A stretch of 64,000 nt of DNA from Candidatus Nitrososphaera evergladensis SR1 (GCF_000730285.1 NZ_CP007174.1:868001-932000), one strand, 5' to 3'; numbered from the stretch's first letter, positions 1 to 8,381 are shown. Program-made: numbers and translations. Notes: generated by a model from the letters alone, not told the origin.

Positions 1-132
1 ATAGAGGACGTAATTACGTACCTTGAGCAGCATGCGCGGCCCGGCGACGCAGTTACGCTTGACCTGAACAGGGCAGGGCAGGTCGTGCAGGCGCACGCTA
101 CGCTTGAAGCAAGGGCGGGCCCCAGCCAATAA
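1..132 (+). CDS. C-terminal end of an HtrA/DegP-like serine protease (PDZ domain), cut by the window edge
   Basis: The first reading frame is open from base 1 to a TAA at 130-132. It encodes about 43 residues of the form I-E-D-V-x-x-Y-L-E, then R-P-G-D-x-V-x-L, then a V-x-A-x-L-E ending. This is the usual last part of a PDZ domain in HtrA/DegP trypsin-like proteases (the R-x-G-D turn followed by two strands). The catalytic domain would lie to the left of the window. Such proteases degrade misfolded proteins outside the membrane. Only the tail is visible, so the family call rests on a short stretch. Confidence 0.6.
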   Translation: MEDVITYLEQHARPGDAVTLDLNRAGQVVQAHATLEARAGPSQ

Positions 133-190
133 TGACAGGCGACAACACAATATATACCGCCTAGTGCTAAAGCGCCACAGCAACAGCGAC

Positions 191-844
191 ATGCTTGGGG
201 ACCGCAACCTGCGCGGAATGATAGAAAAGGCGCTTGATCGCCTCAACGATGATCTGAACATCAAGATCGACAGGAAAAACCCTGACAGGATACACGCGCT
301 TGAGGCGGCTCTTTGCACGCGGTTATCCTACTATGAGCGCAAGGACCCCATTCCCGACGACAACGCGTCCAAAGTCTCTATTCTGTTAAGCCACGGCATC
401 AGAAACGCGCTGAGCAACATCCAGGGCGAATACAAAGTCGACAGCCTGACCCTTGACGTGAACGCCGACATGATGATAGGCGACGAGTTTGTCGTGCGGT
501 TTGAGATAGTGCCCGAGCTTCCCCCCATGCCGCATCCCCGGCACCTCCTGTACCTGAACACGTGCCTGTTCGCGCTTGGCAAGGACGAAGGAATTCTCAT
601 CTATATGACTGCAGACGGCAAGACGGCAGAATATTCGGTCACAAAGAACAACCGCATGTTCGAGGAGATCGTGCGCAGGGCGCGCGTGCTAAGCACGCTC
701 TTGAAGGACAACAAGGTCCCGATAGTCGAGCCGTCTGATCTGTGCCTAAAGTGCAAATACTACTCCCGCTGCTATTCGCGTGAAAAAGCCCGGGAATCCA
801 CAGACATGCTGCAGGAAATATTTGGCAAGCTGTCGCCAAAGTAA
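191..844 (+). CDS. Cas4/RecB-like PD-(D/E)XK family protein with a degenerate active site
   Basis: A 217-residue protein. It has one cysteine near the N terminus (C42, followed by R-L-S-Y-Y-E) and a C-terminal cluster C185-x2-C188-x5-C194, the four-cysteine Fe-S layout of Cas4-type nucleases. The nuclease core is recognisable as G-D98-E-F-V-V-R-F-E105-I-V, followed by P-R-H-L-L-Y-L-N. The catalytic lysine of E-x-K is valine here, and the Gln of the Q-x-x-x-Y motif is Leu. It may bind DNA and an Fe-S cluster without cutting. The ATG at 191 is chosen because a TATA element (149-156) sits about 38 nt upstream; the open frame extends back to a TTG at 104. No CRISPR or cas genes are nearby. Confidence 0.5.
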   Translation: MLGDRNLRGMIEKALDRLNDDLNIKIDRKNPDRIHALEAALCTRLSYYERKDPIPDDNASKVSILLSHGIRNALSNIQGEYKVDSLTLDVNADMMIGDEFVVRFEIVPELPPMPHPRHLLYLNTCLFALGKDEGILIYMTADGKTAEYSVTKNNRMFEEIVRRARVLSTLLKDNKVPIVEPSDLCLKCKYYSRCYSREKARESTDMLQEIFGKLSPK

Positions 845-850
845 AAAAGA

Positions 851-870
851 GTGTGTGTGCATGCGTGCAC
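851..870 (+). repeat. Alternating purine-pyrimidine tract (TG/TGCG), copy 1
   Basis: Twenty bases of perfect purine-pyrimidine alternation (GTGTGTGTGC then ATGCGTGCAC) six bases after the stop codon of the Cas4-like gene. This is one of several similar intergenic tracts in the window, all with the TG repeat 5' and the GCGCAC-like end 3' on the plus strand. Confidence 0.7.
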
Positions 871-901
871 AGGTGGGGAGAGAGAAAAAGAGAAAGTTAT
901 G

Positions 902-1066
902 TCATTCTCCGTGACTGCTGCTACTACTACTACCGCCATGGGCACTGACTGCCGATGACGACGAATACCCCTGACTGTATCTTCTCGCCCTTGCCGCAAA
1001 GACTATGCCGACCAGGAATGCGAACACTCCCGTCACTACGCCGAAAATGAACACTTCTTCAGCCAT
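902..1066 (-). CDS. Small single-pass membrane protein with Ser/Gly-rich tail
   Basis: 54 residues starting M-A-E-E-V. One hydrophobic helix (about residues 5-25) is followed by A-R-A-R-R and a tail rich in Ser, Gly and His. The frame extends upstream to 1135, but the ATG at 1066 gives a compact membrane protein. It lies between the Cas4-like gene and another membrane-anchored protein. No family recognised; the basic residues after the helix suggest the tail is cytoplasmic. Confidence 0.5.
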   Translation of the reverse strand: MAEEVFIFGVVTGVFAFLVGIVFAARARRYSQGYSSSSAVSAHGGSSSSSSHGE

Positions 1067-1141
1067 GTCGTATGCGTTTTGTCCAAAGTTTTTATCCTTA
1101 TCGGTACTGCTTTCCGCACTGCAAGATAATATCATAAAAAT

Positions 1142-1738
1142 TTACGGGAATGTCAGGCTGAAATCCCTGTCTTCTGCGGTGGTCTGCAGGTTTGCAGCCG
1201 TGAGCCTGTACGAGTAGGTGCCGTCAACTGTAAAGGTGGTGTTGCCGGCGACCATCTTGTCCCACGCGCCTGCAATAGCACTGTTGCGCTCGACTGTCTG
1301 GGTGTCCTTTGCAGTAAGGGTCGACCCTGACACTATGGGAAAGAGGTTGCTCTGCGAGTCAAGAAAGCCCTGCGCGCTCTGCCCCACGTCGCCAATGGTC
1401 ATTCGCAGGCCGTCTACGTTGACGTTGTAGTGTATCGTCTCTAGTATCATGGTGGTGTTGTTGGGATTCTTTACCGTGAACGTGACTTGCACGTTGGCAT
1501 GACTATCGCCGGCCTTTTTCACCGCAATGTCCTTTACGTTGATAACTGGGGGCATGATATTTGGAGCGTTACTGCTGCTTCCACTTGCGCCGCCCGTCGA
1601 GTTGGCACCCTGATTATTATTATTGCTATTGCTTATGCCGGGCAGCTGGCTGTTGTTGTTTGCGCCCAGCACAAAGAATACTATTACAGCCGCGACGGCA
1701 ATGCCTCCGCCGGCAGCATAGATTGCCTTTGTGTTCAA
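1142..1738 (-). CDS. Membrane-anchored extracellular protein with LEA-14/WHy-like domain
   Basis: 198 residues: an N-terminal membrane helix (about 5-26), a linker rich in Asn/Ser/Gly (27-60), then a beta-rich domain containing I-N-V-K-D-I-A-V and V-Q-V-T-F-T-V-K-N-P-N-N-T. That is the pattern of LEA-14/WHy domains (beta-sandwich, N-P repeats). The start is TTG at 1738. A TATA-like GATTTAAAC at 1763-1771 is centred about 29 nt upstream, which fits a leaderless transcript. The protein probably sits on the outer face of the membrane. A similar anchored protein lies at 39094-39621. Function unknown. Confidence 0.55.
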   Translation of the reverse strand: MNTKAIYAAGGGIAVAAVIVFFVLGANNNSQLPGISNSNNNNQGANSTGGASGSSSNAPNIMPPVINVKDIAVKKAGDSHANVQVTFTVKNPNNTTMILETIHYNVNVDGLRMTIGDVGQSAQGFLDSQSNLFPIVSGSTLTAKDTQTVERNSAIAGAWDKMVAGNTTFTVDGTYSYRLTAANLQTTAEDRDFSLTFP

Positions 1739-1855
1739 AACAGAATTAGCTGCCGCCTGCCCGTGTTTAAATCTGTCGCTTGTCCTCCTTTTTTACACAC
1801 AAAAGTGTGTGTAATGATAATGCTTATACTTGTGAAAAGGCGCACCGGCTATGTA

Positions 1856-2176
1856 TTGCAGTACCACAAGGCGGCCCACCTCGGCAAGCAGCGTGCGCAA
1901 AAGGCGCAGATGAAGCTGTTCGACTACACCGGCTTTGCGATGCTTACGTACACGATAAAGCAGTCCGGCGAGGGTTCTTTTGAGCCCGTGGGCGAGGAAG
2001 AGCTTGCGGCCAAGATGACAAAAGGCGAAGAGGCGATGCTGTTTATCTGCGACAGGGACGGCTACGCCAAGGCGCAGTCAAAGCCGATGCCGCTTGCGCA
2101 GGGCGAAGAGGCGTTCAAAAAGATGGTCGCTGACGGCATACCTGCGTTTTCAGGCGAAATAAAGACCGTTTCCTAG
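1856..2176 (+). CDS. Conserved-looking protein of unknown function
   Basis: About 106 residues, soluble, with no motif I recognise. Visible are a K/Q/A-rich N terminus, then F-D-Y-T-G-F-A-M-L-T-Y-T, and an acidic segment G-E-E-E-L-A-A-K-M-T-K-G-E-E-A-M-L-F-I. The frame could begin at ATG 1814, but a TATA element (CTTATACTT, 1823-1831) lies inside that extension and points to transcription starting near 1853, so TTG 1856 is preferred. The stop overlaps the 3' end of pyrH by 4 nt (convergent). Confidence 0.55.
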   Translation: MQYHKAAHLGKQRAQKAQMKLFDYTGFAMLTYTIKQSGEGSFEPVGEEELAAKMTKGEEAMLFICDRDGYAKAQSKPMPLAQGEEAFKKMVADGIPAFSGEIKTVS

Positions 2177-2877
2177 GCGCCGACTATTATTTTCGTGCCG
2201 GCGGCCTTGTTCTTGAGGACGACGTCTCTAATCACTTCTGGCTCTGACTTTATCACGACGGTCGGTATCTTGGACCGCTCGATTACCTTTAGCGCGACGA
2301 TGTCCATCAGGTCGTAGCCCCCTGCCATCGAGCTTTCGCCAGAAAGGAGGTCGCGGCACTGTTTTGTAGTTATCTCGGAATAGTGCCTTGCGCCCTTGTT
2401 CTTGCGCGGGTCGGAATCGTAAATGCCGTCAACGTCGGTCGCGTTGACAAAGCGCGCCGCGCCCACCTTTTCCGCAATAAGGGCGGAAGTGGCGTTCGTG
2501 CTCTGCCCCGGATGCAGGCCGCCTGCAACGACTATTTTGCCGCTTGCAGCCGCTTCTGTGACCTGCTCAAGATCCTCCGGCACTGCAGGATATGCCTTTT
2601 CGCCGAGCGCGGCGATGAGAAGTTTTGCGTTGAGCCTCGATACTTCTATTCCCATGATGTCAAGGCTTGCCTCGTCAAGCCCAAAGCCCCTTGCGATGTT
2701 GATGTAGTGGCGCGCGACTCTGCCTCCTCCTGCCACCACCACTGGCTGCACCTTTGCAGAAGAAGAAAGGTTTGCAAGCATGGACGCGTATCTCTTTATC
2801 TCGCTTCCGTCCTCGCCGCTGAACACCTTGCCGCTCAGCTTGATGACGACACGACGGCTTTTATCTAACACTACCAT
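2173..2877 (-). CDS. pyrH: Uridylate kinase, archaeal type
   Basis: 234 residues of the amino-acid kinase fold. Seen are V-V-I-K-L-S-G-K-V-F near the N terminus, V-V-A-G-G-G-R-V-A-R (nucleotide/substrate loop), G-I-E-V-S-R-L-N-A-K-L, G-G-L-H-P-G-Q-S-T-N-A-T and N-A-T-D-V-D-G-I-Y-D-S-D-P. The length and motifs match archaeal UMP kinase, which phosphorylates UMP to UDP in pyrimidine synthesis. The ATG lies 17 nt inside the end of the HD phosphohydrolase gene, so the two are probably translationally coupled. It is last in the tmk-HD-pyrH operon. Confidence 0.9.
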   Translation of the reverse strand: MVVLDKSRRVVIKLSGKVFSGEDGSEIKRYASMLANLSSSAKVQPVVVAGGGRVARHYINIARGFGLDEASLDIMGIEVSRLNAKLLIAALGEKAYPAVPEDLEQVTEAAASGKIVVAGGLHPGQSTNATSALIAEKVGAARFVNATDVDGIYDSDPRKNKGARHYSEITTKQCRDLLSGESSMAGGYDLMDIVALKVIERSKIPTVVIKSEPEVIRDVVLKNKAAGTKIIVGA

Positions 2878-4129
2878 GCAGTCTCCCTGCTCCCATTTCC
2901 ATTGTCTCCTGATCTCCAAGCACCTTTTTAACAGATCGCTCGACTTTCTGCCTGCTCTCCGCGGTGGTGTAGATGCGCAGCATGTCAAAAAATCCGGCGA
3001 TCGAGTCCACAAGCGGTATCTCTGAAACTGGAACCTCGCGCACGCCCTTTTTGTCGGTGACAAGCACCGAGAACATTTCCCTCTTGCTCGGCGTGAGCGG
3101 CATCGACGACGCCCTCGAAGCGTCGGCAAACACGTGGCTCCTGTCCACGCCTGCAGCCTGGGCGATCTCGACTTCAAGTGCAGACAGTGCCTTTCTGTCC
3201 ATGCGCTTGTGCCTGTCGCGCTTGTGCAAGAGCTTTTCATACACGCATTTTAGGAGGCGCCGGTCGCGGTAATCGCGGGCCAGCCTTGCGGCCATGCCAT
3301 TGTCCAGCGCGCATAGCCGCTCAAGCGTCGCCTCGTCAGTGATGGAAAGATAGTTTTCAAGCGACGTGTCCGTGAGGGCAAGCGCATCGTCGGCGTTTAT
3401 CATGGAATGCAATAGCATCACCTCCGCGGACCGGACCGTCTTGTGGAAATAGACTGCCTTGAACATCTCGTACCTCGATATCAGCATCGATTCAAGCGAA
3501 TTGAGAGCCGACCTGTTGATGGCAAGCCTGCCAGAAGCGACCTCGTACGAGCTTATCAGCCTGTGATAGTCTATCTTGCCGTACTCTGCGCCTGTGAAAT
3601 ACGAATCGCGGGGCAAATAGTCCATGATGTCGGCAGAAAGCCCGCCCGAGATTATCTCGTTGAGGAAATGCACGTTTGACTGGCCAAACGACAGCCGCGA
3701 TATGTGGTCTGCGCTGTAGCCGTTTTTGCCAAGCGCGTCTGCAATCTCGCTTTTTGTTATTATGAGCCGGCCCATCTCCTCGTGGCTTGTTCTGCACCTC
3801 GTTTCCAGAACTTCCTCAAAGAGGTGCGAAAACGGTCCGTGGCCGATGTCGTGCAAGAGCGCGGCAAGCCGCAGCTCCTCTACTACTTCGGCGTTGTCGA
3901 TGTAGCCCTTGCCAAGCAGGCTCTCGCACGCAAGGCCGGCGATGTGCATCGCGCCAAGCGAGTGCTCAAAGCGCGAATGCTGCGCGCTGGGGTAGACGAG
4001 GTGCGCGCCTGCAAGCTGGCGTATGCGCCGGAGGCGCTGGAACGCCGCGCTGTCTATGATGTCCTTTTCCGCCTGCGAAAACCGGATGTAGCGGTGTATC
4101 GGGTCCGTGATCTCGCCTGCAAAATCCAA
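2861..4129 (-). CDS. HD-superfamily phosphohydrolase (dNTPase-like)
   Basis: 422 residues. The HD signature is complete: F-Q-R-L-R-R-I-R-Q near the N terminus, H-S-R-F-E-H-S-L-G, L-L-H-D-I-G-H-G-P-F-S-H, and later S-G-G-L-S-A-D-I-M-D-Y-L-P-R-D. This is the COG1078 type related to dGTP triphosphohydrolases and SAMHD1. A role in hydrolysing dNTPs fits its position between tmk and pyrH, but the substrate is inferred. The start is TTG, 30 nt after the tmk stop, and the 3' end overlaps the pyrH start by 17 nt. Confidence 0.85.
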   Translation of the reverse strand: MDFAGEITDPIHRYIRFSQAEKDIIDSAAFQRLRRIRQLAGAHLVYPSAQHSRFEHSLGAMHIAGLACESLLGKGYIDNAEVVEELRLAALLHDIGHGPFSHLFEEVLETRCRTSHEEMGRLIITKSEIADALGKNGYSADHISRLSFGQSNVHFLNEIISGGLSADIMDYLPRDSYFTGAEYGKIDYHRLISSYEVASGRLAINRSALNSLESMLISRYEMFKAVYFHKTVRSAEVMLLHSMINADDALALTDTSLENYLSITDEATLERLCALDNGMAARLARDYRDRRLLKCVYEKLLHKRDRHKRMDRKALSALEVEIAQAAGVDRSHVFADASRASSMPLTPSKREMFSVLVTDKKGVREVPVSEIPLVDSIAGFFDMLRIYTTAESRQKVERSVKKVLGDQETMEMGAGRLHGSVR

Positions 4130-4159
4130 GGTACGAGATGCACACCTGCAAAGAGCGAC

Positions 4160-4756
4160 TTAAACTTTCAGTGCCTTTCTCACTGTTTTCAGTATTTCCT
4201 GGTGGACCTGCTCCTTGCTTTTAGAGCCGTCCAGCACCTTCCACTTGAACTGCCGGGCAAGCTTTTGGTAGTTCTTGTACGCGGCCTCTGCAAGCCTGGC
4301 GTCGCCCTCAAACGCATCAAGCACTTCCGCGCGATTCTTTGACACGCTCGGGTTGACAAGCAGGATGAGCACCATGTCTTCCTTTGGCAGGCCCTTGTCC
4401 AGCTTTTGCAGCCACCCTGCGTCCATGCCGTTAGAGATTCCGTATACCAGGTTTGACTGCCAGTAGCGGTTCATGATGATTATGGTGCCGTTTTCCACCA
4501 TGCTCTCTATCTCCTTCTTTTTCTCCCACCTGTTTGCAGAAAAGAGCAGGTGCTTGACCTCTGCGGGATAGTCGCGTTTTCCGTCAAGAAATGCGCGGAT
4601 TTCCATGCCTATTGGCGTCGTATAGTCTGGAAAGTCGATTACCACGCATATCTTGCCGAGCGCCTTGATGGCTTCCTGCAGCATGCGAGACTGGGTAGTC
4701 TTGCCGGCCTTGTCGGTTCCCTCTATAACAATTATCTTGCCCTTTGCCACCGCCAC
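4160..4756 (-). CDS. tmk: Thymidylate kinase
   Basis: 198 residues. The P-loop is I-E-G-T-D-K-A-G-K-T-T-Q near the N terminus. Also seen are V-V-I-D-F-P-D-Y-T-T-P-I-G, L-L-F-S-A-N-R-W-E-K and M-N-R-Y-W-Q-S-N-L-V-Y-G (the DRY-like and substrate motifs). It converts dTMP to dTDP. The start is GTG at 4756, with a TATA-like CTTTTTATT about 26 nt upstream, so it is probably the leaderless first gene of the tmk-HD-pyrH operon. Confidence 0.92.
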   Translation of the reverse strand: MAVAKGKIIVIEGTDKAGKTTQSRMLQEAIKALGKICVVIDFPDYTTPIGMEIRAFLDGKRDYPAEVKHLLFSANRWEKKKEIESMVENGTIIIMNRYWQSNLVYGISNGMDAGWLQKLDKGLPKEDMVLILLVNPSVSKNRAEVLDAFEGDARLAEAAYKNYQKLARQFKWKVLDGSKSKEQVHQEILKTVRKALKV

Positions 4757-4909
4757 AGGTCAAGGCAGGCGCCAATAAAAAGATGTTGAATAATTCTCGG
4801 GAAAGCGGGTTTGTGAGATTTGCACCTTCGATTTGCCCAGAATTTTAAACCAAAAAACCAACAAATTAAAATATTATCCATCTTGTTAACAGGTGAGCAC
4901 GGTTAGCGC

Positions 4910-5587
4910 TTGAAAGACGGAAAATCAAACATTGCAATATTTGACACGTTCAAGACTCGCCGGAACAAGTTCACCGGCGAGGCCAAGAGGCAGCGGGGCA
5001 TAATCGCGCATCTTGCCACTGAGCAGAGCCCTGAACTGCGCACCCGCACGTCCATTGCGCACGCAATAGCAGAGCAGCACGGAATCCTGTGGCAGAACAT
5101 CTATTCCGGGATATTCCGAGACCTTGATGAAGTCCTCATCCCTGCCGGCGTGGTAAAAGAAGGGGGCAGGCTGCCGCTCAGGCGCGGGCCAAAGGCGCTC
5201 CAGCTTGAAGGCGTGCCTTTTTACGAACTCACGGACACCGGCCTGCTTGTGGCGTCGTCGATAGAGGAGCTTGGGGACAAGCGCATGGGGCTGCTAAAAT
5301 CGTACGTGTCGTCGCTTCCAGCAAACGACTCACAATGCAAGGCTATGAAGGACGGCCTTTTGTTGCTCATAGACCGCGCCCCGTCCTTTGTGACAAAGGT
5401 CATCAACGAGTACATCTATGCGTACAGCACTGGCCTGATAAGCAGCATAGCGCCCCTTGAGACGAAAAAGCTGCGCTCCGTCATTGCAAAAGAGATTGCC
5501 GTGGAAAAAGAGCTTGTCGAGGCGTTTGTGGCGTTTTCAGGCGATCAAAAGGACCTTGCACGCAACTTTTTCAAGGTAATGACCTGA
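4910..5587 (+). CDS. Protein of unknown function, possible helix-turn-helix N-terminal region
   Basis: 225 residues, soluble, with no confident family. Residues 30-70 look helical and DNA-binding-like (T-S-I-A-H-A-I-A-E-Q-H-G-I followed by a basic-acidic alternation), and the rest is predicted mostly helical. Codon use matches the neighbours. The only in-frame start is TTG at 4910, because a stop codon lies just upstream; a TATA element (AAATATTAT, about 4867-4876) is placed for a short or absent leader. Confidence 0.6.
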   Translation: MKDGKSNIAIFDTFKTRRNKFTGEAKRQRGIIAHLATEQSPELRTRTSIAHAIAEQHGILWQNIYSGIFRDLDEVLIPAGVVKEGGRLPLRRGPKALQLEGVPFYELTDTGLLVASSIEELGDKRMGLLKSYVSSLPANDSQCKAMKDGLLLLIDRAPSFVTKVINEYIYAYSTGLISSIAPLETKKLRSVIAKEIAVEKELVEAFVAFSGDQKDLARNFFKVMT

Positions 5588-5590
5588 GCT

Positions 5591-5752
5591 TTACTTGCCC
5601 TTGTGGCCGCATGCGGGGCACTTGTATTCCTTGGACTTGCCCTTGCAGCCCTCGCAGCGCCATATGCGCGCGCTTTTGCACTTGGGACACGAAAAGTTCT
5701 CTGAAATTTCGCCCGGGTGGACGTCTCTGCCACAAGCGTTGCACTTGGGCAT
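5591..5752 (-). CDS. Small double zinc-ribbon protein (archaeal COG2888 type)
   Basis: 53 residues starting M-P-K-C. Four CxxC motifs are visible: C-N-A-C-G, C-P-K-C-K, C-E-G-C-K and C-P-A-C-G. This four-knuckle layout is typical of short archaeal Zn-ribbon proteins thought to bind RNA or act in translation. The frame extends upstream without Cys motifs, so the ATG at 5752 is preferred. It is convergent with the preceding gene (3 nt apart) and divergent from Hsp20. Confidence 0.75.
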   Translation of the reverse strand: MPKCNACGRDVHPGEISENFSCPKCKSARIWRCEGCKGKSKEYKCPACGHKGK

Positions 5753-5860
5753 GTCGTACGAGCCGGAGTACATAGTATCTCTGCAGCTGTGTTTGCCTTC
5801 TGGACTATTTTTACTTATTGCAAATAAAGGATTTATACCGAATGCACGAATCAAAGCCAT

Positions 5861-6247
5861 ATGGGTATAGGAAGGTATGTTGTGCGTGAGGTTGCAAAGG
5901 AGCTTGACCACCGGTCGAGGGAATTCTACGAATTTGTCATGCCGGCCATTGACATGGTAGAAGAGGGAAGCGATCTCGTGGTCATGATCGACCTGCCAGG
6001 CTTTGCCAAGCAGGACATTGCGCTAAGGATACAGCGCAATATCCTCTCAATAACCGCCAAGCGCGCAGCGCCAGAGGAAACCGGCACGGTCTACCAGAGG
6101 CACAGGCCGCTGCGGATTGAAAAGAGCATCGTGCTTCCGATCACGGTCAAAGAGGGCGAGAAGGTGGTGGGCACGGCGACGTACACAGACGGCGTGGTGA
6201 CGCTCAGGATACCCGTGCCGTCCAAGGAAACGATCCCCATCACCTGA
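5861..6247 (+). CDS. Small heat shock protein, Hsp20/alpha-crystallin family
   Basis: 128 residues. The alpha-crystallin domain spans about residues 30-125: V-V-M-I-D-L-P-G-F-A-K-Q-D-I, L-R-I-Q-R-N-I-L-S-I-T-A-K-R and a final G-V-V-T-L-R-I-P-V-P strand and edge motif. It is an ATP-independent holdase. A TATA element (TTTATACC, 5830-5837) is centred about 27 nt upstream of the ATG, so the mRNA is probably leaderless. The 3' end overlaps the UbiB gene by 8 nt. Confidence 0.88.
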   Translation: MGIGRYVVREVAKELDHRSREFYEFVMPAIDMVEEGSDLVVMIDLPGFAKQDIALRIQRNILSITAKRAAPEETGTVYQRHRPLRIEKSIVLPITVKEGEKVVGTATYTDGVVTLRIPVPSKETIPIT

Positions 6248-7889
6248 TCCTTTTTCCTTTTATTGTGCCGACAATGATTGCTGCGGCGGCTGCTGCAAAG
6301 CCGGCGTACGAAAACGCCGGGTTTTGCGCAAGCATAAAGGCCGACCCGACAAAGAGCGCAGAAGCAAGTATGCTTGCAGGAAGCATCGGACTGGAAGACT
6401 GCTGCCTCTTTTCGGTCCCAAACATGGGCTGATTCTCCAGGTACGACTTTAGCAGGGGCCCCACGGTTGCAGACGCCTCGATGCCCTTTGCTATGCGCCT
6501 TGCCGAGACCTTGACTTCTTCAATGTACGCGTCCCTTACGAGGCCCTCTTCCTCAAGCAGGTTGCCAAGCACCTTTACAAACTGGAACTTGACCTTGTGG
6601 TGCTGGTAGATACCTTCAAGTATCGAGGCCATGCGCATATACAGCGCCAGGTTCTTTGGAAGCCGGAATGGAAAGCGGCTCATCGTCTTGTTGGCAAGGT
6701 CCATTAATGCCTTCACTTCCATCTTGTCCACCTGCCTGCCGTACATGGTCTGGATGGAAAGTGCGATCCCTTTTTCGACGATGTAGCGGTTGACGGTCGG
6801 CTCTAGCGTGCCAAGCTCTATGAGCACGTTTACGGTGCGCTCGGGGTCCTTGTCCAAAAGGCCGAGGTACAGCCTGATGAGCCTAAGCCGCGTCTCGTTG
6901 TCCAGCCTGCCGACCATCCCAAAGTCGTACAGGATGAGCCTTGCCTTGTCGCTGTCTTCCACGGAGATGTTGCCGGGGTGCGGGTCGGCGTGAAACACGC
7001 TGTGGCGCAGGAGCATCTTGAAGAACAGGTGGTGTATGTTGATGACCAGCTTTGCTCTGTCAATGCCTCGCGCGTCAAGTGCGGCAATGTCTGTTATCTT
7101 TATCCCGGGCACGTACTCCATAGTCAACACGTGCCTTGACGTCCTGTCCAAAAAGACGTCGGGTATTCTCACCATCGAGTCGCCAGCCAGGTTGCGCTTT
7201 ATCGTGGCAAGGTTCTCTGCCTCTATCCTGTAGTCCATCTCTTCATGGATTGTTTCGATAAACTGCGCAAGCATGCCTTCTGCAGAAAAGCGCAGGTTCG
7301 GGTCGATAAAGCGCGTGGCTAGAGGCAGTATCTTTTGGAGGACGTACACGTCGTCTGCGATGATGCGCTCTATGTTTGGCCTGCCGACCTTGACAATGAC
7401 CTGCCCGCCGTGATGCTTGGCAAGATAGACCTGCCCAAGGCTTGCCCCCGATTTGGCGATGGAGTCAAACTCTTCAAACACGTCTTCTATCCTGCCAAGC
7501 TCCCCTTCGATTATTGGCTTTATCTCAGAAAACGGGGCCGGCGGGACGTCGTCCTGTAGTCTGGCAAGAACCTCCAGGTACGGCTGGGGAAGAATGTCTG
7601 CCCTCGAGGAAAGCCACTGACCCAGCTTTATGTACGATGGCCCAAGCGAGATAAACGTGGAAAGCGCCTTTTCGGCGTGGCGCCTGTACTTGGCCTCGTC
7701 AACGCCCTTTCCCTCCTTTCTGACCCATTCGCGCCTGTCTCGCCTGAGCGCAAGTGCGACTGGCAAAAGCTTTAGAATGACCCGTACAACGCGCAGCCTC
7801 GACGGCCTGGAGTAAACTGGTACAACGTCTTGAACGGATGATGACGATGACGATGGTGCTGCCGCAATCTCGCGCCCTTGACCTGCCAT
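6240..7889 (-). CDS. UbiB/ABC1/ADCK-family atypical kinase
   Basis: 549 residues. The family motifs are clear: F-I-S-L-G-P-S-Y-I-K-L-G-Q-W-L-S-S-R (KxGQ motif), S-G-A-S-L-G-Q-V-Y-L-A-K (Ala-rich loop), V-I-V-K-V lysine, F-H-A-D-P-H-P-G-N (catalytic loop) and L-Y-D-F-G-M-V-G (DFG). Two hydrophobic helices lie at the C terminus (about 485-540). These kinases/ATPases support isoprenoid-quinone synthesis or lipid handling at the membrane. ATG 7889 is chosen over the longer frame because the upstream gene stops at 7891. Confidence 0.9.
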   Translation of the reverse strand: MAGQGREIAAAPSSSSSSVQDVVPVYSRPSRLRVVRVILKLLPVALALRRDRREWVRKEGKGVDEAKYRRHAEKALSTFISLGPSYIKLGQWLSSRADILPQPYLEVLARLQDDVPPAPFSEIKPIIEGELGRIEDVFEEFDSIAKSGASLGQVYLAKHHGGQVIVKVGRPNIERIIADDVYVLQKILPLATRFIDPNLRFSAEGMLAQFIETIHEEMDYRIEAENLATIKRNLAGDSMVRIPDVFLDRTSRHVLTMEYVPGIKITDIAALDARGIDRAKLVINIHHLFFKMLLRHSVFHADPHPGNISVEDSDKARLILYDFGMVGRLDNETRLRLIRLYLGLLDKDPERTVNVLIELGTLEPTVNRYIVEKGIALSIQTMYGRQVDKMEVKALMDLANKTMSRFPFRLPKNLALYMRMASILEGIYQHHKVKFQFVKVLGNLLEEEGLVRDAYIEEVKVSARRIAKGIEASATVGPLLKSYLENQPMFGTEKRQQSSSPMLPASILASALFVGSAFMLAQNPAFSYAGFAAAAAAIIVGTIKGKRIR

Positions 7890-7890
7890 C

Positions 7891-8310
7891 TCACTTGACC
7901 TTCTTTGCGGCATTTGCGGCCGCAAATGCCAGTTTGCCGGCAGACGAGCCTGCAAACAACCCTGCAACCAGCGCATCCACCGCGGCGTCTCTGGCGCCCT
8001 TGCCGTCCTTCTTGCGCTTTTCGTATACTGCCCTGCCTACTTTGCGCCCAACATACGCCGCCGCTGCGGCGCCGGCGATGTATTCGGGCGCGTCGGCCAG
8101 AAGGTGTCCAAGCGGGTCTTTGCGCGGGTCGACCCTGTCCATGTGCACAGTGTAATGACTGTCATATTCGCGTATGTGGAGGTTGCCGTACCTGTACTGT
8201 TTTTTTGCACCTCTTTTGCTTCCAAGGACAGTCTCTTCAATGTCGATAATCGGCCTGATGGCCTTTGGGATGATGATGTTGCCGTCAGGATCCACAAACT
8301 CCACAGGCAA
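7891..8310 (-). CDS. Protein of unknown function upstream of ubiB-like gene
   Basis: 139 residues. The N terminus is hydrophilic and beta-like (V-E-F-V-D-P-D-G-N), a central basic part contains the tyrosines of K-K-Q-Y-R-Y-G-N-L-H, and a C-terminal Ala/Gly-rich stretch (about 80-135) could be one or two membrane-associated helices. The start is TTG at 8310 with TATA (TTTTATATCC, 8326-8335) upstream. It ends 1 nt before the UbiB-like start, so the two are co-transcribed. No family recognised. Confidence 0.6.
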   Translation of the reverse strand: MPVEFVDPDGNIIIPKAIRPIIDIEETVLGSKRGAKKQYRYGNLHIREYDSHYTVHMDRVDPRKDPLGHLLADAPEYIAGAAAAAYVGRKVGRAVYEKRKKDGKGARDAAVDALVAGLFAGSSAGKLAFAAANAAKKVK

Positions 8311-8381
8311 AAATAGGCCGGTTTCGGATATAAAATTAGCGAATCAATAATTATAACCTGCCTTTCGCTATACACCACACG

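Noticed and set aside
191-844. CRISPR-linked Cas4 and nearby CRISPR array
   Set aside because: No array of regularly spaced repeats or other cas gene was seen; the gene is only Cas4-like and has an altered active site.
2383-4342. Several plus-strand open frames across the tmk-HD-pyrH operon
   Set aside because: They are antisense shadows in high-G+C genes; the minus-strand frames have full family motifs.
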